Positions 34,594-43,680 of a DNA stretch of 64,000 nt are shown piece after piece. Both the position numbers and the translations under genes were made by a program. The stretch covers positions 25,129,160 to 25,193,159 of the forward strand of contig OZ024927.1 in assembly GCA_964017235.1 (NCBI GenBank), given 5' to 3'. The notes beneath the pieces were generated by a model. The model worked only from the letters and a program-made list of their open reading frames with translations, made no database searches and had not been told where the DNA came from. This stretch comes from Sabellastarte sp. h YS-2021. Lineage: Eukaryota; Annelida; Polychaeta; Sabellida; Sabellidae. The first letter of the stretch is position 1. Each line of letters opens with the position of its first letter.

Positions 34594-35102
34594 TAAACGG
34601 GATTTACACCTTCCTTTTGCGGTGACCCGCTGGCAATAGGAACACTTGCAACAAAAGAGTTTACATGTGGAAACACAGTCTCGCTCTTGTTTGTCACTGG
34701 CTGTGGTGGGTTCAAGCCCTCCATCTTGTCGGATACATTTACAGAGTTCACCAATCCGACCACATTTGCAAAACAGTGATTGTCATTTATACTTTTTAAA
34801 TCCCCTGGCCGGCTTCTGGATGAAGTGTGAGGCTTTCCCACCACGTTGCTGAGCAGTTTGCCGGTCTCTAATCTGCTTCCATGCCGGAGTAGTGGGCTTC
34901 CGGTCCGGCTGGTGAGGTGTTCGATTGGAGGAGACGTATGGATGAAAACGTCCAGGTTTCCTTGGTGTGGTACCAGCAGAACGCCTCTCTTCACTACGTA
35001 AGATCTCCTCTTCCGCTTTGACCAGTAAGCTGTCCGGGAAGAGTGATAGTTGGTGAACTGGAGACGTACGTAAGGCAGACAAGGTGTCCGGTTTAACCCC
35101 AC
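32454..35102 (-). CDS. DIRS reverse transcriptase / RNase H / Dam-like frame (882 codons)
   Basis: This copies the element's RNA into DNA. Domain order: N-terminal extension (1-204), RT (about 205-460), RNase H (about 565-685), Dam methylase-like region (about 712-800). RT has the DIRS entry VGARLQQFW, motif A TSIDFKDAYFHIP (D342), LPFGLSTAP, and the catalytic QYLDDWLV (D408, D409). RNase H keeps FTDAS (D572), HLELKA (E604), ATDNT (D629) and ADKLSR (D680). The Dam-like part reads VDLFATRFNNKLP, AVDAL, YAFPPAA, IAPGWPNMPWF; the usual (D/N)PPY is FPPA here, so methylation is doubtful. The frame overlaps the gag end by 320 bp and the recombinase frame for its last 2140 bp. Met127 (34724) lies shortly after the gag stop and is a plausible alternative start. 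Confidence 0.95.
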   Translation of the reverse strand: MGLNRTPCLPYVRLQFTNYHSSRTAYWSKRKRRSYVVKRGVLLVPHQGNLDVFIHTSPPIEHLTSRTGSPLLRHGSRLETGKLLSNVVGKPHTSSRSRPGDLKSINDNHCFANVVGLVNSVNVSDKMEGLNPPQPVTNKSETVFPHVNSFVASVPIASGSPQKEGVNPVYCQFIREINHVKDVSCVDHLSFVKIVTNVPTVVTNLPVGARLQQFWEKWETLGASPKVIRILREGYTLPFRFRPNLTRSPMVISKYVNPQRQSFLLEALTQLTNKNAVEPVTNQTSLGFYNRLFLVPKPNNRWRPILDLSTLNTFLNTESFKMETPETIRTSLQAGEWVTSIDFKDAYFHIPIHNQSRKYMRFHIQGQSYQFKALPFGLSTAPMEFTVVAKEVKLMALRQGIRIHQYLDDWLVRASTLHTCLQHTQTLVTLCQKLGWLVNKEKSELAPKQVFNFVGYQFDLKEGKVRPTEERWQALTDKIRSMMSDPVCPVRKFMSLIGLLTATEKQVHLGRLHMRPIQWHLKNNWRVPESLEKVISVPKSLHPHLRWWLEESNVLLGQPLHPLKHALQIFTDASNEGWGAHLDDHTARGTWSLPESKLHINHLELKAVFLALKEFRTLVCNKTVLIATDNTTVVAYINKEGGMKSGSLCALLWRILSWCTRQQVTLRARHIPGRLNVIADKLSRLGQTIQTEWSLHPAVFQAVCTRWHQPRVDLFATRFNNKLPQFVSPVPDPQAWAVDALSLSWEYLDPYAFPPAAILGKVVEKLQDYPCNRIILIAPGWPNMPWFWDLVAMSSQIPLCPPSIPNLVSQPFNQVLHRNLSNLNLHAWLLEPQQSRSKASLRQWQHELRLLKEDQPDLSMRQSGPFLQSGASVIRWTSGHHL

Positions 35103-36807
35103 CCCTTATGAACTCTAAATAACTGTCCCGCCGGGCCAGGGTGAGATTGGCCATGCTGATAAAGACACCCTCTGATAAATCCTGCATGGTACGCTGCATA
35201 GCCTGTGAAATTGACCGGTTAAACGTAACCAGATATTCCAGTTCTTCAACAGCTTGTTGTTGTTTCTCAGCACTTTTGCCCTTTGAGGAATCGAACCTGA
35301 GGGACTTTAACTGGGTGACCATGGAGTCCTGTACTTTGGTGAGGCATCTAGAGAGGCCAGCAGCGTGATTACACATCACTGATTGTTCTCTGAATGACCT
35401 CTCCCACCTTCTAAGGGTGTCCTGGCTGAAGGTCCTGGAAGCTGGAGCAGAAGGTAAACTGCGTCTTGCAACTCTAGAAAACATACTGTTAAGCTTTGCC
35501 GGTTCCGGAGACCAGTCACCAACAGCCTGGGTAGACGCATCCTTCTTAACAGCTTGCATGTCGTACCACTTTGAAGTACGGGGTGTCTTGACAAATTGGT
35601 CACGCAGCAAACCACTGGTTTCTGTATTCCTGGCTGGATAACCTTCAGCAATGGTTATATTTAGTTTCTCCAGCTTTTTACAAAGCCATTCATCCACCGG
35701 CAATTTAACTGACACTTTACCGGTAGTCTTCACTCTAGAACCGGCAAAGGGATTGTCATCCATAGATGCAGGTGAGGTGTCATAATCCGGAATTTGATGC
35801 CAGCCCATGAAACTCCTCACCCCTCTCAAGGTTTCCCGGTAATTTGCATCTTCAGATAGCTCCTGGTCAGTGCTAGTTTCCGGTACATCACCCTGGTAGT
35901 GAACACTAGCCGGTGAAACCGGTTCCGCATCCACCTCAGCCTCACTATCAGATTCCCTAGCAACCTCAGAATTCTGACCAATGGGAGGCGACTGGTTAGA
36001 CCGCGTAGTTTCATAACCGGAAGGAAGAACCTCAGGACCTGCACCGGGAGCCTGTGGAGGCTGGGTGGCAGTCCCTGCACCGGGAACCAGTAAAGGTTGG
36101 GTGGCAACAGTCTCAGAGGTACCGGGGCCCTGAACAGGGTGGGTAGCACTCTTAGTAACTTCCTTCACAGCTTGTGTACCGGGAACCCCCAGCGGAGGTT
36201 GGGTAGCCGTCAACTGCGTAGCAACGTCACTAGTGCCCTCAGCAAACATAACACTTGTAGAAGCACCCGGATCAAAGAAGGGGTGTTCTCTGGGCACCAC
36301 AGAAGCAGAATTCACCGGTCTCACAGGGACAGCAAATGACTGGTTAATCAGCATTGCTTCCAGACGGGAAAATCTCTCACTCCACTTGTCATCAAGGGAC
36401 TTGAGGTCGTCTGAAGAAGGCTTACTACTGTGCTTCCGTTTACTAGACCTTGGGGAACCATCAGAACGCTTCTTCTTGTGCTTGGGAGAAGAATCAACAG
36501 GAGACTGCGTCCCTGAATTGACTGGACCCAGCAGTGAAACCTCAGACGGATCAACAAGCTTGGGAGACGCACTAGAAATTTCTTCAGATTTCTTCTGGCT
36601 AGAGCGTTCTTTCCGTTCCTTGTAGGTGGGGGTTGCCAACTGGTGGATCTGAGCAGGCGTAAACGCCTTACAGATACTACAATCCAACTTCTTCACACAC
36701 GGGTCGTCTCCCACCCCCTTGTCACGACAACGCGCGCATTTCTTATGGTTGTCGAAAAGGGCCATAACGTGCCCGCAAGAACCTCGTTTCTGTCCAGGAG
36801 ACGACAT
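34783..36807 (-). CDS. DIRS gag-like ORF1 (674 aa from the second Met)
   Basis: This is the structural protein frame of the element. I place the start at 36807 (MSSPGQKRG) rather than the first Met at 36930, because 36930 abuts the inverted repeat core and the conserved part begins here. The N-terminus has a Cys/His cluster (C11, H13, H21, C24, C27, C37, C43, C46) suggesting a zinc-binding fold. A basic nuclear-signal-like stretch (KHKKKRSDGSPRSSKRKHSSK) comes next, then a Pro/Thr/Gln-rich and acidic middle, and a C-terminal domain with RRWERSFREQSVMCNHAAG, ARRDSYLEF and LFPDSLL, typical of DIRS ORF1 proteins. The C-terminus is basic (GRFHPYVSSNRTPHQ, KPARGFKKYK), consistent with nucleic-acid binding. 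It overlaps the RT frame by 320 bp. Confidence 0.9.
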   Translation of the reverse strand: MSSPGQKRGSCGHVMALFDNHKKCARCRDKGVGDDPCVKKLDCSICKAFTPAQIHQLATPTYKERKERSSQKKSEEISSASPKLVDPSEVSLLGPVNSGTQSPVDSSPKHKKKRSDGSPRSSKRKHSSKPSSDDLKSLDDKWSERFSRLEAMLINQSFAVPVRPVNSASVVPREHPFFDPGASTSVMFAEGTSDVATQLTATQPPLGVPGTQAVKEVTKSATHPVQGPGTSETVATQPLLVPGAGTATQPPQAPGAGPEVLPSGYETTRSNQSPPIGQNSEVARESDSEAEVDAEPVSPASVHYQGDVPETSTDQELSEDANYRETLRGVRSFMGWHQIPDYDTSPASMDDNPFAGSRVKTTGKVSVKLPVDEWLCKKLEKLNITIAEGYPARNTETSGLLRDQFVKTPRTSKWYDMQAVKKDASTQAVGDWSPEPAKLNSMFSRVARRSLPSAPASRTFSQDTLRRWERSFREQSVMCNHAAGLSRCLTKVQDSMVTQLKSLRFDSSKGKSAEKQQQAVEELEYLVTFNRSISQAMQRTMQDLSEGVFISMANLTLARRDSYLEFIRGGVKPDTLSALRTSPVHQLSLFPDSLLVKAEEEILRSEERRSAGTTPRKPGRFHPYVSSNRTPHQPDRKPTTPAWKQIRDRQTAQQRGGKASHFIQKPARGFKKYK

Positions 36808-36930
36808 AATGATCAGGAACGTTGTAGAATTACTCCGTACTAATAAAAAACAAGAAACTTGGAGGAGTTCGTTGTAAAAATTCAAAAGCGTATCTCTGAA
36901 GAAAATCTTCTGCACACTCTTTCGCGCCAA

Positions 36931-37102
36931 ACGAAAAAGATGCTATGACGTCAAGAGGTAAACAGGAAATGAAGTACGATGCGCCACCTGGCGAATGCAC
37001 ACTCTGTGACCGGTCCTGCCGGTAGTATATACAGGACGTCTTTTTCTGGCGTTTGGCGGGACCGGTCGCGCCGACCGGTAAAGCAATTGTCCATTGGATA
37101 GG
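36931..37102 (+). repeat. DIRS 5' inverted terminal repeat (172 bp core)
   Basis: Exact inverse of 30811-30982. It lies upstream of gag and is expected to hold the promoter. The outer tail runs to about 37123 with ATGTATTAACGCAATAAAATT, which differs from the left tail; both tails are copied in the internal complementary region. Confidence 0.95.
36946..36953. promoter_or_regulatory. Palindromic CRE (TGACGTCA) in the DIRS 5' ITR
   Basis: A perfect 8-bp CRE half-site palindrome stands 138 bp upstream of the gag ATG (36807), next to TTTCCTGTTTACC (ETS/forkhead-like on the sense strand). It is duplicated in the 3' ITR at 30960-30967. A promoter role is inferred from position. Confidence 0.45.
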
Positions 37103-37429
37103 ATGTATTAACGCAATAAAATTGATAAATATTTCCAGGATGCTTGAAATAGTGAAATGGGATGATGTATTAACTCAAACAAATCTATTACTTAGGGTAA
37201 TATGGGTTGAGTTGGTTTTATCATTGGATGTTAGACTGAAATCTCAATTAAATCTGGCATATGACTACAATATTAGACTGAAAGTTATGCATATTTCTAA
37301 TTAGAGAGATGCTGTATGCCTTATGAAATCATAATGCCCCAGTTTAGAAGACTATCACAACTATTTAATTTATTTGGGTTAAATGTCGCTTTTACAGGTA
37401 GTGTCAAGGGCAGAGGAAACCAGTAAATC

Positions 37430-37562
37430 CTTTAGTTGCACTGTAAATTACTGGACATCTGTAAGCAACTACCAACTTTCCCATATAGGATAAGGTCCTG
37501 GGTTCAAACCACCCACCTCAGAGGTGGGAGGTGAGTGTGTTACCCACCACACCAGTGAGCCT
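37430..37562 (-). repeat. tRNA-derived SINE
   Basis: The minus strand reads GGCTCACTGGTGTGGTGGG (A box TGGTGTGGTGG), AACACACTCACCTCCCACC, then GTGGTTTGAACCCAGGACC (B box GGTTTGAACCC). The body continues to about 37430. It resembles the SINE at 17290-17466 in its ACACACTC(G/A)CC segment, so the two may be related families. Confidence 0.68.
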
Positions 37563-40151
37563 CCTTGTAATAATATTTAATGCACAAGTAAATGCAACAT
37601 ATCAGAAACATAACATATTCACTCTTCAATAGCAGAAATATCAGAATTCAATGGCATTTATAAGAATTGTGTCAAAAAAATTTTCCCTAAATTTTCTATT
37701 TACAAAAACTTTGTGTGATGAAATATAAAATTCCTGACTTATTGTTGACAACCACTTTTGCTGATTTTTCTGTCCTGGTTGAACCCTATCCATTAGTTGA
37801 CAGATCTGTTCAAAGGAAGTTTGCATGATAACCATTGGGAGTTTTATCCATCTTTCTTTTATTACTGCCCTCCCATATGCTCGCATTTTTTCATAAAGTT
37901 TTAGTGTCCGCATAATGGTGAAAAGATATTGTTTATAAGAAAAATTTTACACCATATTTGCTTTGCCAATTAATTATTTAGAAAATTATATATTCTGTGC
38001 ATCCAAATTTTAAAATGAAATATCATGCATAAAAGTTAATGAAGATTTTGATTTTTTTTTCTTTGAATTACAAAATGTAAAACATGTATTCTGTTACAGT
38101 AACTTTGATATTGAAATTTCTACAAAAGTAAGATGTATATAATATACAACAGGCATACATTTCTTTACAGGAATACAGTCGTCAGGGGTCTATTTCGGTT
38201 CAATCTGATTAAAAATCATAATATATTTTAATTCATTACCACTGCAAATTACTATGTATTTTGTAGGGATTTCACATTTGAAAAATTTACTTTGATTTCA
38301 TGTTTGAAAAATTTGCTTTTACTATCATTTTCTTAAATTGTTCTTCACAATAAGGCAAAGGTAGATGATACAATTTTCATCTCCTGTAAAAAGTATGGTG
38401 GAATATTTCACAAACAGGAAATCAGTAAAACACGCTTACAATGTGGACAATGGACACTCACAAACACATACACAGATTACAGGTTGAATGGCAGACAACG
38501 TGTACCATAAAAGCAAGGTTAATCCTTGCATACAGTAAAGAAACTAAAATGTGCCCTATTTATTATGGTCCAATATCCATTCTATACAATAAAGAATGTC
38601 AAATCTGTCTCAATCACTGGAAATATTTTACACTTTAAAACAATCTTTATGTATTCATTTCTCTTCTGTTGTGTAACCTGTATCAACTTAACTATACATG
38701 ACGCAAACATCACCTAGAGTCACACTAATTACTCATACCAATAAACACTGAACAATAACAGTCTTGATGTCTTGTCTCAATATTCAAATATTAATGGACA
38801 ATGCTTACAGGTTTCAATAGCGACACCAAAAATTTCAATATTGCTTCCCAGAAATTAGCGAGCGATTCTAACAATAGAGGCCAGTTTTTGTACATACATA
38901 TTACATGTAGGCAATATTTTGTGATCTGCAGTTGAAAACTTCATACTGAATGTCAATGGACAAAGTTAACCAAAGTTAATCTTACTGGACAAGAGGTTGG
39001 CAGACCTCAAATGTACTACTTCTACTTATCTATTATCAAAGACAGTTCTACTTATCATACTTCCAATTAAAGGGGGTCTGGTTGTGTACCATAAGTGACA
39101 AAATTTAGGTTCTTTAGTGTGATGAAAAAACAAGGAACAAGAACAACATTTTACTGCAAAAACATAAATTTTGAGGTGAGTGGTGTGAAAATTACTTTTT
39201 TTAACAGGCTGCCTAAAGTTAATTCAAATCTCTGTGTTTACTTATTATTTGAACAAAAATACAGGTAAAATATTTATCACAAGAAAAATGTATTAAAGAT
39301 GTAATGAAAAGATAAAAACACTTAATTAACAAATAAATCCATGCAAAGAGTCGGTGTATAATTAGCCACAAGCAAAAAACACACATACACCACCCTAAAA
39401 GACTGGCAGTTGTGACTTTTAGAGATATTCTTTCGGCAAATATTATAAACTAACTAAACCTTTCATGGAGATATAAATGAAGTCTCAATGGATATTTTAT
39501 AGGCTAAATAAATACCTACTCCAATGCCATTTAAACTATAGACTTAAATTAAACATCAAATGCAAATAATGCTGAAATTTAAAAAGTGTCCTTTTTCATA
39601 ATTAGCTCTGAATCTAGACATTCAACTTAATGTCCCAAGAATAAAAAAAATTTAGTTTTAATTGAAAAAGGTAATGTCAATTATTTTTTCTCTTTTCACT
39701 GCATTTTAAGGCTTCATTTTCTGCTCGAGATTCTGAGTTTACAACACATGGTTCTAAAATATCAGGATTGATTCAATAGTTGTCGTATCCCCAGTATCGG
39801 GACTATTTGGTTGTCACATGGAAATAAATTAATATAAAATGGCAAACTTGGCTGGTGATAGATAAAATGGTAGGGTGACAGAAGATATCGAATCTGTGGA
39901 ATATGACTTTAATGATTTACTGTAATCATCACATTTATCTCCTCATTCTTATATTAATCAGGAGAGTTACAAATGTTAGGCCCACATGTTGTCTTTTTTT
40001 TCTCAAGATATATCTTGAAACTTAATCCTATTCTTGTAATCACAACTGAGAGTCTAGAAAGGTGTGAACATGATTGTGAGGGTGTAGAGCACAACACAGG
40101 TGTGACAACAGGTAACCCCCTGCATATCACGCTTGTATACAATGATCTTAC
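37563..40151. other. Intron sequence, no recognised element
   Basis: AT-rich intron between the SINE and the exon at 40152. No coding exon, MITE or tandem array is supported. Confidence 0.6.
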
Positions 40152-40217
40152 CTGGGTTATTCTGTAAAGCTGCGGCAGCGGCTGCAAGTAACTGTGGCAT
40201 TTGTAGTGCACTTAAAC
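40152..40217 (-). CDS. CELF-like protein, linker exon (Ala-rich)
   Basis: This 66-bp exon has acceptor tttcttcag and donor gtaaga, symmetric 1-1 phase. It encodes LSALQMPQLLAAAAAALQNN and a Pro, with split Gly/Ala codons at the ends. The ALQMPQLLAAAAAA block corresponds to the [21 protein letters not shown] segment of CELF1 linkers. The intron downstream (30495-40151) is the one carrying the DIRS element. Confidence 0.93.
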
Positions 40218-40426
40218 CTGAAGAAACAAATATACAATCAGTAAGACTGTGACTGAATAAAATGCTCACACTCCTGGTAAAGCCATAGTAGTTAAAATCA
40301 CTTATCCAAGACATACCTTTTTATTTATTTATTTTTTTTTTGTGTCACACATCACAACTATTTAGTGTGTGAATGTTTGACATGTGGTTGTGTTTCTGTT
40401 TTTGTGGGCAAATATGACATAAGAAA

Positions 40427-40816
40427 TAGGGCTGTGACGGGTACAAAAAAACGGCATTGAGCACTCGCCCTCTGAAAACCGGCCCGAATTCGAGTAACCG
40501 CGAGATTTAGTTCCCACCATTAGAAGTCTTCCGTAAACAAATAGTCCATTCCGGAAATGAAACTTTTGAAGAAAAACGTCTCCTATTTAACCAGATATTG
40601 TAGATTATGGGGTAAATTATAGGTTTTCAAGTGAAAACAACAACTTTAATTGATGTTATGTGACAGAAATGCTGAAATGCAGCATATTTTACTCAAACGT
40701 TTCATTACGTGGGCGATAATATAATACCTCGTGAGTAACCGAGTACTTAAAATTGACTCGAGTACAAGCCAAGATCGCCCCGTACACCGAGGCTCGAGTA
40801 CTCCTTCGCAGCCCTA
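40427..40816 (+). mobile_element. hAT-like MITE, family B (TAGGGCTG ends), 390 bp
   Basis: It begins TAGGGCTGTGACGGGTAC and ends GAGTACTCCTTCGCAGCCCTA. The duplication is ATAAGAAA/ATAAGAAT (7 of 8). Inside are ACTCG/CGAGT motifs repeated in inverse near both ends and TCCGTAAACAAATAG. Other copies lie at 47440 (interrupted) and 56505. Confidence 0.87.
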
Positions 40817-41290
40817 ATAAGAATATTAGAACAAATGGGAGATTATCAGATTAAGACAAGGTCTGTCACACAGAATATCAGTGAAATACTAGAACACCTC
40901 AGATGAATTGTTTGCTCAAAAAAAAAACAAATCATGGACATTTTATTGCAATATAACATTTCATACACAAACAATATGTGACCATATAATGTCTACATCA
41001 ACACATAAAATATGGCAAAATTGGTTAATTTTATTGAAATACTGTAAAGTACTGGGTTATTAATATAATGAAACAGGGACACTTGCAGTGGATTTAAACC
41101 TTAGAAACAGTCGATGACACTTTGAACATGGGGAATATAAACCTGTTGATATACCAGATCGTGTATCAGTGCAAGTCCAAATAAGCTGAAAGTGAAACCA
41201 ATATCAAGGCCCCATGAACATCAGAAAATGCTGAAGCTTTGAACACAAAAAGGGACTTAGATAGGACCAAATACACTTGACTACTGGTAG

Positions 41291-41513
41291 AGTAAGAAAT
41301 CTAAAATTCGCCAGGAATCTAAAATTCGCCACCTCTAAAACCTTAGTTAATTTTATGAAGAAAATGATGTTTTTGTCTAAAAATTGGTATTTTTCAGTTC
41401 CAAAAGCCTTAATTTACTATACATTCAACAAATCTCACCACAATTCATTTATTTTATTAGTATTTTCACCTGTGGCGAATTTCAGATATGTGGCGAATTT
41501 TAGATTTCTTACT
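41291..41513. mobile_element. Short MITE, 223 bp, long inverted ends
   Basis: The termini AGTAAGAAATCTAAAATTCG and CGAATTTTAGATTTCTTACT are perfect inverse 20-mers. A second inner copy of the motif on each side (aggaatctaaaattcgccac; tgtggcgaatttcagatatg) makes the ends double. No target duplication is clear, so the superfamily is not assigned. Confidence 0.75.
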
Positions 41514-42012
41514 TTAAACTAAAAGAGAACTGTGGTATGTGATAACTGTCACAAGGTAGCTGTGCGAGCTACAAGTGAATGTGATCTTTTTAACCTTTCT
41601 GGATATGTTATTTTCTGTCAAGGTCAAGTCACAATGGGCAAGAAACTAGTGAAAGAAATTAGTGCAAGGATGGATGAACTGTGTACAACTGACCTTCACC
41701 TAGTCTGCTGCTAAATTTCTCAAATATAAGTTTCCAATGCACACTTTAACTCTACATCACTTCACCAATTCAATTTGATTTGAATATAGTGCCAAATTGA
41801 TGTCAATAATATCTTTTACAGAGCTCATTCAATACCCACAAGGTCATCATCATAAAAGCCAGGACACACCAAGCGACAGATAGTTATGGTGGTGGGAAAA
41901 GAGGGGTCTTGTATTTTTTGGTTGTTTCCTCAGACTATAAGTGGTAATCTATTCCACTCACATGTTGCTACAACTGCTGAACTCCGACTACCAATGTGTT
42001 TTCGGTACAGAC

Positions 42013-42456
42013 TAGGGATGGGTTGGTATAAAAAATGTAACATCGGGAGGCTGCCAATCCCAAACCGTACCGATTTCAGGACTCTTGTGTTTTAGTACAC
42101 CCCAACCAAACATGGAGGTTTCCTCTTAATGACACGCACAAAATAAAAGTGTGTAATATCTTCAGATTTCTGTTTTGTTTCAAATATTTTAAGTTTTCTT
42201 TCCATTATATGTGCTGACAAGTGAGATTAAGGTTGTAAAGTGTCATAACCAAAACACAGCATTTCTGCTCACCAAATTGCTATAATGGTCTGCAAATGCA
42301 CAAAAATATGGGACAAAAGCTTATAATTTCTTCATATTTTGGGTATTCCTTCCATTAAATGTCTTGTTAAGTGAGATGGCGGTTTCAAAATCTTGTCACG
42401 GTACTTTAGTAAAATGCTCTCGATACCAAGATACCGGGCCTACTGACCCATCCCTA
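42013..42456 (+). mobile_element. hAT-like MITE, family A, 444 bp
   Basis: Ends TAGGGATGGGTTGGTATA and ACTGACCCATCCCTA, same layout as 8605-9104. Flanks share ACAGAC on both sides, so the duplication is partly decayed. Confidence 0.82.
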
Positions 42457-42558
42457 CAGACACTGGTAACCAACAATTTGTTGCAATGACTGAGTTTGCT
42501 GGAGATTCCTCCAACAATGAATACATGAAGAACTAATAAGGTAAATATAACTTAATAC

Positions 42559-42652
42559 CTAAACCTAAATTTCCTATGTTTCCGCCCATGTTGGGAGTCT
42601 GCTGTTGCGGCTGTTGGTTACTAACTCCTGGAGACATCAACTGCTGTAATAG
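42559..42652 (-). CDS. CELF-like protein, first linker exon
   Basis: This 94-bp exon has acceptor tttatag and donor gtatta; it begins in phase 0 and ends with 1 nt. It encodes LLQQLMSPGVSNQQPQQQ, then TPNMGGNIGNLGL. LLQQ directly following NPQYLA of the upstream exon reproduces the CELF1 order GPQYLALYLQLLQQ. A second in-frame acceptor (attacag) 9 nt inside would drop LLQ. This is the exon that shifts the linker from phase 0 to the 1-1 series. Confidence 0.93.
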
Positions 42653-43137
42653 CTATAAATACATAGATTTTAATAGAAACAGTGCCATAATAAGAGTGTG
42701 CTGAATAATACTGTAAAGTAAGATAAACATCACTTTTAAATGGGTTATATCCAAGTTATGCAAATTTAAGATTTCATATAAACACTATGGATAGAGCATG
42801 TATAGATGTTAAATTTATCACATGATATCACAAATATACATTTCCAAAAATCCTAAACATCATTTACTTGTGACTGATACAGGTTGAAAGCAACAGTCTA
42901 CATACATAAGCCAAAATTTAAAATGAGAAATGTGAAAATATGTTGAAGTTGATAAACTTCATTTCTACATTATTATAAGTTAAAATGTTATCAGTTATCC
43001 AATTTTATAGGTTTGTTTCAGTCATACAATGTGGTGAAACATAGACCCAGATTCTTACATTTATCAAGAGATCTTCACTTGTTTCAATCAAAACCAGATA
43101 AAAGGTGAAATACCAGTGTTTTGAAGTTTGAACTCAC

Positions 43138-43305
43138 CGCTAGGTACTGTGGATTCATGCCCCCAATGTTGCCTCCCCCTCCACCGCCACTCCCGCCTAT
43201 GGCTGAGATGTTCTGGAGAAGGTTTGTGTTCATCTGTTGTATTTTCTTCATTTCCTTCTCCTTCTGAGTGTCTGCACATTTCACCACCAGTGGGTAGCGG
43301 CAGCC
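43138..43305 (-). CDS. CELF-like protein, exon coding the end of RRM2 and linker start
   Basis: This 168-bp exon has acceptor ctgtctcag and donor gtgagt. It begins GCRYPLVVKCADTQKEKEMK, then KIQQMNTNLLQNISAIG, a poly-Gly run and GGMNPQYLA. This is the last strand of RRM2 and its C-terminal helix; CELF1 has [20 protein letters not shown]. Position 9 is Cys where CELF proteins usually have Phe. The exon is the most upstream one visible; RRM1 and the start of RRM2 were looked for to base 64000 and not found, so the preceding intron exceeds 20 kb. Confidence 0.96.
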
Positions 43306-43424
43306 CTGAGACAGCAGAGAGAAACCCATTAAAATTAGGTCATTTGCAGCAGTTTTTATTCAGAAAGAGCTATTGACACTTTTGAATAGCAGAGTGCATT
43401 GAAGTCAAAAAAATTAATACATAC

Positions 43425-43680
43425 CATAAAATATACGAGGTATATCTTTATAATTTCTTTAGATTTAAGGTTTGTTTCTAATGGTTTAAGTTCTCCCACA
43501 ATTCTATGTGCTGACAATTGAGATGAGGGTTGTAAAGTTTGTAATTACTGCCCACTGTCCCCAGACACTTAAGTGGTCCCTTGATCTCAGTCACCAAACC
43601 ACCCACCCATAAATTAATACTGAAATCATCTATGGAAGTGCACATGTTCGTATTTTTGCCCATCCCTAAAAACACGTGGA
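43425..43680 (+). mobile_element. Decayed family A MITE fragment
   Basis: The stretch TATAATTTCTTTAGATTTAA, GTTTAAGTTCTCCCACAATT and GTGCTGACAATTGAGATGAG matches the interior of the family A elements, with no recognisable termini. Confidence 0.5.

Larger units (their letters stand above)
30768..37123 (-). mobile_element. Full-length DIRS-type tyrosine-recombinase retrotransposon, 6.36 kb
   Basis: All hallmarks of DIRS elements are present: inverted rather than direct terminal repeats; an internal complementary region near the 3' end that matches both outer termini joined together; and overlapping gag-like, RT/RNase H/Dam-like and tyrosine recombinase frames on one strand. There is no flanking target duplication, as expected for recombinase-mediated integration of a circular DNA; the ends meet at an AAT/ATT trinucleotide (30768-30770, 37121-37123). 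Order on the minus strand: 5' ITR, gag, RT-RH-Dam with YR overlapping, A tract, internal complementary region, 3' ITR. No stop or frameshift breaks any of the three frames, and the 172-bp ITR cores read identical, so the copy is young. It sits in a CELF-like intron in the sense orientation. The composition is visibly more GC-rich than the host intron. Confidence 0.96.

Noticed and set aside
36808-36930. N-terminal 41-codon extension of the DIRS gag frame
   Set aside because: It starts next to the ITR core and lacks conserved character; the Met at 36807 directly precedes the Cys/His domain.
30811-37102. LTR retrotransposon interpretation of the terminal repeats
   Set aside because: The repeats are inverted, not direct; there is an internal complementary region and a tyrosine recombinase instead of an integrase.
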